This document shows positions 14,148 through 20,720 of a stretch of 23,329 bases of DNA, one piece after another. Every line of letters begins with the position of its first letter. Position 1 is the first letter of the stretch. The notes under the pieces are model-generated. The model saw only the letters and a program-made list of their open reading frames with translations. It did no database searches and was not told where the DNA came from. The DNA lies in contig CAJUFU010000014.1 of NCBI GenBank assembly GCA_910585555.1, positions 35,806 through 59,134 of the forward strand. The letters are read 5' to 3'. Source of the DNA: an uncultured Lachnospiraceae bacterium. GTDB taxonomy: Bacteria > Bacillota > Clostridia > Lachnospirales > Lachnospiraceae. The position numbers and the translations under genes were made by a program.

Positions 14148-15851
14148 TTACCTTCGTCTGCTCTTTTTTCTGCGTTTGCGCTTTTTTTTCTTTTTTATGC
14201 GCTTCGCTCTCTTTCCGTCCGGCAATAGATGCAGCTTATGGGCCAGCCGCACAAGCAGGTAGCCTTTGGGAAACGCCAGTAACTCCTCCTCGCTCACACC
14301 GCCGATCAGTAAAAGTACGGCAAAGTAAACGCAGGCACCCACGCCAATGGCCAAAAGCAGTACCGCCCTGCTTACGGGTATCAAAAGCATCAGCCCATGA
14401 TAGACGCCAAAGGCTGCGGCCCCCATCACGCCTGCCGAAAAGAGGGGTTTTAGGAAAAACTGTATGATATCCAGACGATAGTCCAAATGCTTTCTCACAG
14501 ACAGCTGGTTGAGCAGACACACCACCAGCGAATAAATAATATTCGCGCAAGCCAACGCATACAGATCAAGCTCCGTGCGAAAAAGAAGCGCAATTAAGCC
14601 GCCCACCTGGACCACCAGTGCAATGGCAGCGTGAAGCACCGGCGTATTCACTTTGCCGATTCCCTGCAGCACCGCATTGGTCAGCGTGGAAAGGCTGTAA
14701 AGTACGATGGTTACCGAGAGGGCCGCCAAAAGACCGGAGGCCATATCCAGCGCCTCCTTCTGGGGAAAGATAAACTGCATGATCGGTTTGGGCAGTACCG
14801 CCATACCCACCATAGCCGGAATGGCAATCAGCATGGTCATCTGAATCGCCTTGGAAACCTGTCTGCGGGTCTGCTCAAAATTGTCCTTCGCATAGGAAGC
14901 TGAGATGCCGGGAATCATGGCTGAGGACATGGCCGACGCGATAGCAATCGGGATATTGACCACCGCGATTGCCTGGGTGGCAAAAATCCCATAGTGGTTG
15001 GAGGCAATCACATCATCCACATGCTTAAAGTCCATAATATGATAATATATGGTCATATTCACAACGGTAGAACAATTATAAATAAACGTACTGAGGATAA
15101 AGGGTGTGACAATGGTAAAAATCACCTTAAAGATTTCCCGATAACTCTCCTCATGCCAGCTGCGGTCCCGCTCCACCCGCCTGAGAATCATCTTCCGGTT
15201 TAACCGATACATCCCATACATAAAGAGAAGCCCCGTCAGCACACCGGCACCGGTTCCCACCGCACTGCCCGCAGAACCATAGATGGCCCGGGTCGTCCCA
15301 TCCTCATCAATTACCAGATTAATCAAAAGCCGCGCCGCCAGAATACTGATGGCTGCATTCATGATCTGCTCAAGGACCTGGGAAATGGATGTGTGCAGCA
15401 TCGAGCTGTGGGCCTGGAAATAGCCCCGCAAAACGCCCAGAAAACCAGAGAAGAAAATGGTAGGCGAAAGAACTCTGAGCGCCACCACCGCGTTGGGATT
15501 CTCTCTCACCAGCCAAGGGGCGCCAACGAAAGTCAAAATAGAGGCAATACCGCCCACAATCAGCACATAAAGAAGCGCACAGACAAAGACCCTCTGTGCA
15601 TTACGGTACTCCTTAAAAGCAAGCCGCTGGGCAATCACCTTAGAGATTGCCGAGGGAATGCTGTAGGAAGAAATGAGAAGTATAATCGTATAGATATTGA
15701 TTGCCGCGCTGTAATAGCCGTTGCCCTCAATACCGATGATACTCAGAAGCGGGCTTCTGTAAATCAGGCTGATCACCTTGACAAGCATACCGGCTGCCGC
15801 CAGAATACCTGCCTGGAACACAAATGTATTTTTTTTCTTTGGCTGTTCCAT
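14148..15851 (-). CDS. SpoVB/MurJ-like polysaccharide flippase (MOP superfamily)
   Basis: Multi-pass membrane transporter of 567 residues with about 14 hydrophobic helices. It belongs to the polysaccharide transport branch of the MOP superfamily (SpoVB, MurJ, Wzx), which flips lipid-linked sugar precursors outward. Family-like stretches include LVKVISLIYRSPLLSIIGIEGNGYY near 22-46, SSYSIPSAISKVIAQR, and SAMSSAMIPGISASYA in the middle. The C-terminus is an extreme basic tail of about 23 Lys/Arg residues, including a run of eight A bases in the gene. The ATG at 15851 (MEQPKKKNTFVFQAG) with GAGAGG seven bases upstream is preferred to the GTG at 15866. It is the last gene of the envelope operon, 48 bp after the AlgX-like gene. 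Context points to export of the polysaccharide that the MBOAT and AlgX-like pair modifies; SpoVB itself is the alternative. Confidence 0.88.
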   Translation of the reverse strand: MEQPKKKNTFVFQAGILAAAGMLVKVISLIYRSPLLSIIGIEGNGYYSAAINIYTIILLISSYSIPSAISKVIAQRLAFKEYRNAQRVFVCALLYVLIVGGIASILTFVGAPWLVRENPNAVVALRVLSPTIFFSGFLGVLRGYFQAHSSMLHTSISQVLEQIMNAAISILAARLLINLVIDEDGTTRAIYGSAGSAVGTGAGVLTGLLFMYGMYRLNRKMILRRVERDRSWHEESYREIFKVIFTIVTPFILSTFIYNCSTVVNMTIYYHIMDFKHVDDVIASNHYGIFATQAIAVVNIPIAIASAMSSAMIPGISASYAKDNFEQTRRQVSKAIQMTMLIAIPAMVGMAVLPKPIMQFIFPQKEALDMASGLLAALSVTIVLYSLSTLTNAVLQGIGKVNTPVLHAAIALVVQVGGLIALLFRTELDLYALACANIIYSLVVCLLNQLSVRKHLDYRLDIIQFFLKPLFSAGVMGAAAFGVYHGLMLLIPVSRAVLLLAIGVGACVYFAVLLLIGGVSEEELLAFPKGYLLVRLAHKLHLLPDGKRAKRIKKKKKRKRRKKSRRR

Positions 15852-15899
15852 CTGTCTGCCTCTCACTCCTTTCCCCGCTTCTGATTTCTAATCTATTCC

Positions 15900-18404
15900 T
15901 TAGTCGTCCAGATATTCCACATGACCGTCTGAATAGGTAATCACCCAATACCCCGTGTCCGACCCGCAGTCTTCCATATAAACACGGCTCACTTCTGTCA
16001 CTGCCTGCTGGGCCTGGGCCGCTGTCTGGACCTGAGCCGCCGCCTGCGCCTCTGCTTGGGCCTGTGCTTGTGCCTGTGCCTGGGCGGTCTGGTCCGGGGT
16101 TCCCGTCTGCCCGGGCGCTGCCTGGGCCGGGGTGCCTGTCTGACTCTGGGCCTCCTGGGTTTGTGCGCCGGTCTGGGCTTGCGCCTGCTGGGCCTGTTCT
16201 CCCGTCTGCCCGGACGCTGCCTGGGCCGGGATGCCGGTCTGTCCTTGCGCCACCTGGGTAGGTGTGCCGGTCTGCATCTGCGCCCCCTTGGTGGGTGTGC
16301 CGGTCTGTCCTTGGGCTTTCCGGGGCTGTTCCCCTGTCTGTCCTTGCACTTCCTGGGCTCTTTCGCTGGTCTGCCCCTGGGTTCCCTGGATTCGTGTACC
16401 GGTCTCCCCTTGTGGTCCTTGCTTTTGAGTGCCGCTCTGCCTCTGGACCTCCTGGGGTCCCGTCCCGGCCTCTCCCTGTGCCTCCTGGCTTTGCGTCCCT
16501 GCCTGCCCTTGGGCCGCCTGGGCGGGTGTGCCGGTCTTCTCTGGCGTTTCCCGCGTCTGTGTATCGGACTGGGCTTCCTCCGTCTCCGTTCCTACGGCTG
16601 TCTTTTGGGCCCCTTCCTCATTTCCTTCTGTCCCTGCCTGGTTCTCCACAGCTGCTTCCGGTCCCCCAGACAATTCTTTTTCCAGCAGAACCACCATAGC
16701 CTCTTCCTGTTCTGTCATAACCCGGATATGAAAGGTGTCTCCGCTTACCTGTATTTGTGAAAGATAGAGAACATATCCATAGTCATTTGTACTGTTATTC
16801 TCTGTGTCCAAACTGCTGACACAAAAGGCCTCATACAGCTTCGCCCCGCTGCCATCATCCACTTCCACATAAATCCTGCTGTCCGTATGCATATAGGCAG
16901 AATCTGCCAGGCCTTCCAGTTTCCAGTAACTCCCTTCCCTGGACATATCCGCAGTTGCTTTCGTGTTTCCAACTGAGACACAAACCTTCTGCGTCTCTCG
17001 AATGGGTGCACTCATGATGGGCGCTACCTTACCCAGTGTGGGAAGCTGCCGCTCCACTTTCTCCACAATCAAAATATCCGGCTCATAAGTCACAAGATCG
17101 CTCATGCGATAAGGAACCTCTCTGGAAAAAACCGCCTGGGAAAAAGTCTGGGCCATATACGGAAGCAGTGAATTCCCGAAGGAATCCCGATACATAAGCA
17201 GATTCCCTTCCCCCTTCACATTTTCCGTCAAAATAAACTGATCTTCGGCCTTTTCTCCCTCCACATACTGCCAGGTATTCTCAACGGGATATTGAAGACG
17301 TCTTTCCGGTTTCGCGCCCACCGGAAACAACATCACCCCCAAATCACCAAGATAATCCTCTGCCTGTACGACCTCCCCATCCTCGTAAGTCTCATGCGGC
17401 TTTCCACAGACATCCAAAAGGGTATGATAAACCATAACGGCACCCTTCTGTGTCCAGTGGGAATCCCGGGCATAATACAAAGTTTCCTCCTGTTCTTTAA
17501 ACAGTGCAAACAAATCTACATAATTGACGTTCTCTCTCATAAGCCATGGCAAAAGCCTTTGCGCATCGCTCTCTCCCGCCACCTGAAACTGCAGCTGCTT
17601 TGGCATATGCTCGCCATAAAGAGAATTTTTATTGGGGGCTATGGTAAAGACAAATGTCTTCCCCAGCCCTTGGGTATATTCCTGCATCAATGCTATATTA
17701 TGCGCTGTACAAAATAACATTCTTTCTGAAATACTGTTTTTGTGCTGATAGTCATCCAGCGTGGCCGCATAATACAGCCAGCCGTCATCTCCCACAATCA
17801 CATCCTCCACCGGGGATACCCCGAAAATCCCCGCCCTAATTGCTGCATTGATGGACACCATTTCCTGCCGAAAGGCAAAATGGTCTGTAAAATAGGCCCC
17901 TGCCTGCGGCAGAAAATCCCAGTTAAATCCCTCTTCCGTCTGCAGCTTTGGCAGGGGAGCCATGGTGCGATTCTCCACCGTGGTCTGCGCAGGTCTGACC
18001 CACAAAAGCGAAAGGGGTAAAATGCAGATGCAAAGAATCAACAAAAAATACAGCCCGCCGCCTGCCGCCTTCACTATCTTTTTCATCTTTTTCTCCTGCC
18101 TGTCACAATCTGTGGGAATCTCCGGCAAAGAAGCCTCCTCTAAACTTTGTGTCTGCTCCTGCTCTTTCGCCTGTCTGGAAAATACCAGCTTATAAAGCGC
18201 AGCACCGATGCCCAGAAGGAACAAAACACCCAGCACGCACCATACATAAATTCTTTTATCCTTGTGGGGCTTTTTATGTTGATAAAGTTTTTTGAGTTTG
18301 TCCATCATTTGATCGACGTCAAACCATTCTTTCCGCTTGTTCCTTTTTTTCACGCTTCTCTCCTGCCCGTATTCCCCATTTCCCGTCCTGCTTTCCTCTG
18401 ACAT
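15900..18404 (-). CDS. AlgX/DHHW-type SGNH O-acetylation protein with N-terminal membrane extension and Gln-rich repeat tail
   Basis: Open frame of 834 codons; probable partner of the upstream MBOAT enzyme in polysaccharide O-acetylation. The SGNH-like domain (about 155-460) has DSHW at 314-317 and YRDSFGN at 405-411, so D314, H316 and S408 fit the Asp-x-His plus Ser triad of AlgX. A beta-rich region follows (about 470-575), then thirteen 11-residue Gln/Thr/Gly repeats (630-772), a Gln-Ala tract (773-800) and a short conserved-looking end (VYMEDCGSDTGYWVITYSDGHVEYLDD). Two membrane segments exist (about 53-72 and 115-136). The ATG at 18404 has no ribosome site, while the in-frame ATG at 18086 (MKKIVKAAGGG) has a perfect AGGAG six bases upstream. 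Starting at 18086 gives 728 residues and one membrane segment, placing the catalytic domain outside. I think 18086 is the main start. Confidence 0.88.
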   Translation of the reverse strand: MSEESRTGNGEYGQERSVKKRNKRKEWFDVDQMMDKLKKLYQHKKPHKDKRIYVWCVLGVLFLLGIGAALYKLVFSRQAKEQEQTQSLEEASLPEIPTDCDRQEKKMKKIVKAAGGGLYFLLILCICILPLSLLWVRPAQTTVENRTMAPLPKLQTEEGFNWDFLPQAGAYFTDHFAFRQEMVSINAAIRAGIFGVSPVEDVIVGDDGWLYYAATLDDYQHKNSISERMLFCTAHNIALMQEYTQGLGKTFVFTIAPNKNSLYGEHMPKQLQFQVAGESDAQRLLPWLMRENVNYVDLFALFKEQEETLYYARDSHWTQKGAVMVYHTLLDVCGKPHETYEDGEVVQAEDYLGDLGVMLFPVGAKPERRLQYPVENTWQYVEGEKAEDQFILTENVKGEGNLLMYRDSFGNSLLPYMAQTFSQAVFSREVPYRMSDLVTYEPDILIVEKVERQLPTLGKVAPIMSAPIRETQKVCVSVGNTKATADMSREGSYWKLEGLADSAYMHTDSRIYVEVDDGSGAKLYEAFCVSSLDTENNSTNDYGYVLYLSQIQVSGDTFHIRVMTEQEEAMVVLLEKELSGGPEAAVENQAGTEGNEEGAQKTAVGTETEEAQSDTQTRETPEKTGTPAQAAQGQAGTQSQEAQGEAGTGPQEVQRQSGTQKQGPQGETGTRIQGTQGQTSERAQEVQGQTGEQPRKAQGQTGTPTKGAQMQTGTPTQVAQGQTGIPAQAASGQTGEQAQQAQAQTGAQTQEAQSQTGTPAQAAPGQTGTPDQTAQAQAQAQAQAEAQAAAQVQTAAQAQQAVTEVSRVYMEDCGSDTGYWVITYSDGHVEYLDD
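16005..16088 (-). repeat. Gln-Ala low-complexity tract
   Basis: Encodes residues 773-800 of the AlgX-like protein, alternating QA with some E, V and T. It adjoins the 11-residue repeats and precedes the short C-terminal end. Confidence 0.8.
16089..16517 (-). repeat. Thirteen tandem 33-bp units (11-residue repeats)
   Basis: Residues 630-772 split exactly into thirteen units such as EAQGEAGTGPQ, KAQGQTGTPTK, VAQGQTGIPAQ and EAQSQTGTPAQ, consensus xAQGQTGTPxQ. There are no indels. The strand bias keeps the opposite strand open in several frames, which creates long false frames there. Confidence 0.92.
18084..18097 (-). promoter_or_regulatory. Strong internal ribosome binding site and ATG in the AlgX-like gene
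   Basis: Minus-strand AGGAG (18093-18097), six bases, then ATG (18084-18086), in frame with the long open frame at codon 107. The upstream ATG at 18404 lacks any such site, so this decides the likely start. Confidence 0.8.
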
Positions 18405-18416
18405 AACACTGTGGGT

Positions 18417-19811
18417 TTAGAATCTGAAATAAATAAAGGGATTATATGTCCCGCCCGCAAGGCTCGCCATACAGGCAAGTAAAAGGGGGATCGATATGAT
18501 ATAGGATACCGCTTCCCACAAAGGCTTCATGCGCCCCATCCCTTTTATCCATTCTAACACAGGCATAGAGCAGACCACTGCCACCGGCAGCATGGTCAGA
18601 AACAACAGATTACAAATGCTTGCCGTAGCCGCTTCTATGGCAGGCGTCCATGCCGTTTTGGTGAACATGACCTCCAGGAGCATCCCTGCCTGTTCTATGG
18701 AGTCCGCACGGAAAATAACAAACCCTGTACAGACGATTAACAGCACATAGACATGGCGCAATACCCCCAGCCTTTTTATCATCTTCGGAAAAATCGTTTC
18801 CAGAGTCAGAAACATGCCATGAAACAATCCCCACAGCACAAAAGTCCAACTGGCCCCATGCCACAATCCTGTAAAGAAAAACACCACCAGCCTGTTTAAC
18901 CAGGTTCTTGTCTCACCTTTTCTGTTTCCTCCTAAAGGAATATAAAGATATTCCCTAAACCACCCGGTCAGCGAGATATGCCACCTTCTCCAGAAGTCCT
19001 GTATGCTGGATGCCGCATAGGGGTAATGAAAGTTTTCCATAAAATGAAAGCCGAACATCCTGCCCATGCCAATGGCCATGTCGCTATAGCCGCTGAAATC
19101 AAAATAAATCTGAAAGAAATACGCTATTGCACCAACCCAGGCCAAAAGCATACCCAATTCTTCATACTGCAGGGAAAACACGTAATCCGCCGTTAATCCC
19201 ATAGTATTTGCAATCAACACCTTTTTGGATAACCCGATAATGAACCGCCTGATTCCCTGACAGCTTTGGTGCAAAGATACTTCTCTTTTGTCAAGCTGCG
19301 TAGAAATATCATGATATTTGATGATCGGTCCGGCTATCAGTTGTGGGAAAAAGGAAATATAAAGTAAAATTCTGATCAGGCTTTTATCCGCCTTTACTTT
19401 ATTCCGGTACACATCTATCACATAAGAAAGCGCCTGGAAAACAAAAAACGAAATGCCTATCGGCAGATGGAACGCCGGTACGGAAATCTCCGAACCGGCA
19501 ATCCGATTTACCGTTACTATAATCATGCCGGCGTACTTATAGACGCCAAGTACACCCAGATTCAATATAATTGCCAAAATAAGCAATATCTTTTTCCCTT
19601 TTTTACTGTGTTCTATCCATCTGGCCGTCAGATAATTCAAACAGACGCAGGCCAGCATCAGTAAAACATATATTCCTTCTCCATAGGCATAGAACAGCAG
19701 ACTTACCAAGATCAAAAAGCAGTTCTTCAGCTTTGCGGAAGGCGTCGGATAATACAGGATAACGACCACCGGAAAAAAAGCACATAAAAAGGGAATTGAA
19801 CTAAACGCCAT
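18417..19811 (-). CDS. MBOAT family O-acyltransferase (AlgI-like)
   Basis: Multi-pass membrane enzyme of 464 residues, the usual length for AlgI/DltB-like MBOAT proteins that carry acyl groups across the membrane to surface polysaccharides. Family motifs are clear: FPQLIAGPIIKYHDI near 155-169, FQIYFDFSGYSDMAIGMGRMFGF near 233-255, DFWRRWHISLTGWFREYLYIPLGGNR at 272-297, and the catalytic W317-H318-G (FTGLWHGASWTFVLWGLFHG). H318 fits the essential histidine of AlgI. An AGGAG site lies ten bases before the ATG. It sits 12 bp ahead of the AlgX-like frame and 20 bp after the transglutaminase-like gene. The pair MBOAT plus AlgX/DHHW protein is the known two-part O-acetylation machine. The acceptor glycan is unknown. 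Confidence 0.94.
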   Translation of the reverse strand: MAFSSIPFLCAFFPVVVILYYPTPSAKLKNCFLILVSLLFYAYGEGIYVLLMLACVCLNYLTARWIEHSKKGKKILLILAIILNLGVLGVYKYAGMIIVTVNRIAGSEISVPAFHLPIGISFFVFQALSYVIDVYRNKVKADKSLIRILLYISFFPQLIAGPIIKYHDISTQLDKREVSLHQSCQGIRRFIIGLSKKVLIANTMGLTADYVFSLQYEELGMLLAWVGAIAYFFQIYFDFSGYSDMAIGMGRMFGFHFMENFHYPYAASSIQDFWRRWHISLTGWFREYLYIPLGGNRKGETRTWLNRLVVFFFTGLWHGASWTFVLWGLFHGMFLTLETIFPKMIKRLGVLRHVYVLLIVCTGFVIFRADSIEQAGMLLEVMFTKTAWTPAIEAATASICNLLFLTMLPVAVVCSMPVLEWIKGMGRMKPLWEAVSYIISIPLLLACMASLAGGTYNPFIYFRF

Positions 19812-19831
19812 CTATTCTCTTCTCCTGTTAC

Positions 19832-20692
19832 TTAAAAATATACCGGCCAGTCAGCCTCTTTTTTCAGCGGTTTGCTGGGATATGCCCCATAGGTGGTAAA
19901 GAAATAGTTCTTTTTTCCGTTTTTTGCATCATGCATTTCCGTATCGAAAATATACCAGGTATCTCCAATGCGCACTTCTGTCCAGCCATGGGGCGTAAGG
20001 CCGCCCTTTCTGCTGCCGATATATCCGGTGGCTACTCTTGCATCATATCCAAGCCCTTTGGCCAGACTGGCGTAGGCAGCCGCATAGCGGAAGCAGTTTC
20101 CCTCTCCCGTTGAGAGGATTTCCCAGGCAAACTGGCCTGTCCAGTCCGCCGTAGGTGTCTCGTAGGTTCTCTTATAACCGCAGGCATTGAGCACATAATT
20201 ATAACAGGCAAGCAGCTTTTCCTCCTCTGTCATGCCCGGTGTCACAACAGACGCCAGGATACCGGCCACCACATCGGTCTGCTTTGCCTTACCTTCCTCA
20301 TCCAATGTCTTTACAAGCTTCCCGTTAGCGCCTACCGTACAGCCGTTGACCACCGTATTCTGCGCCATGACGCCGTTGGCATCGAAGTAATAAAGGTCGC
20401 TCCCCAATGTTGTCCAGCCTTTGGCTGCTTCCCCTGTGGAATAGAAATAATAAATCTGTTCATCGATCTTTACCAGTCCTGTCTGCAGTACGCCATTCTC
20501 ATCCGTATGATATTTCTTGCCATTTTCTTCAATCCAGGTATTGACCGCCCAGGTTCCATCGCTGTTCTGCCATTTGACGCCTTCTTCTGTTGCAGCAAAT
20601 CCTCCTTTGGGCGCCGCCTGTACAGGCATCTCCACCGTACCAAAGACCAGGCACATACTCAAAACTGCTGCTACAAATCCATTTCTTTTCAT
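19832..20692 (-). CDS. Secreted transglutaminase-like protein with wall-binding repeats
   Basis: Secreted protein of 286 residues. Residues 1-27 form a signal peptide ending VQA-A. Residues 33-130 hold several aromatic Gly-rich repeats of the choline/glucan wall-binding type (NTWIEENGKKYHTDENGVLQTG, then IYYFYSTGEAAKGWTTLGSDLYYFDANG). Residues 140-286 form a transglutaminase-like domain with C200 (GEGNCFRYAAAY), H235 (TPHGWTEV) and D250 (WYIFDTEM), a complete triad. Members of this fold act as cysteine proteases or cross-linking enzymes. A GGAG site is present, and the gene starts 28 bp after the VanX-like gene. Its partner in the operon also ends in a wall-binding-like repeat, so both may bind the same wall polymer. 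The substrate cannot be read from sequence. Confidence 0.9.
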   Translation of the reverse strand: MKRNGFVAAVLSMCLVFGTVEMPVQAAPKGGFAATEEGVKWQNSDGTWAVNTWIEENGKKYHTDENGVLQTGLVKIDEQIYYFYSTGEAAKGWTTLGSDLYYFDANGVMAQNTVVNGCTVGANGKLVKTLDEEGKAKQTDVVAGILASVVTPGMTEEEKLLACYNYVLNACGYKRTYETPTADWTGQFAWEILSTGEGNCFRYAAAYASLAKGLGYDARVATGYIGSRKGGLTPHGWTEVRIGDTWYIFDTEMHDAKNGKKNYFFTTYGAYPSKPLKKEADWPVYF

Positions 20693-20720
20693 TATCCTTC
20701 TCTCCTTTGTTTTTTAGAGC

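Noticed and set aside
16056..16760. Several long + strand open frames opposite the Gln-rich repeats
   Set aside because: All three frames are open because the repeat codons give no stops in reverse. Leu/Gly/Cys-rich products are typical shadow artefacts.
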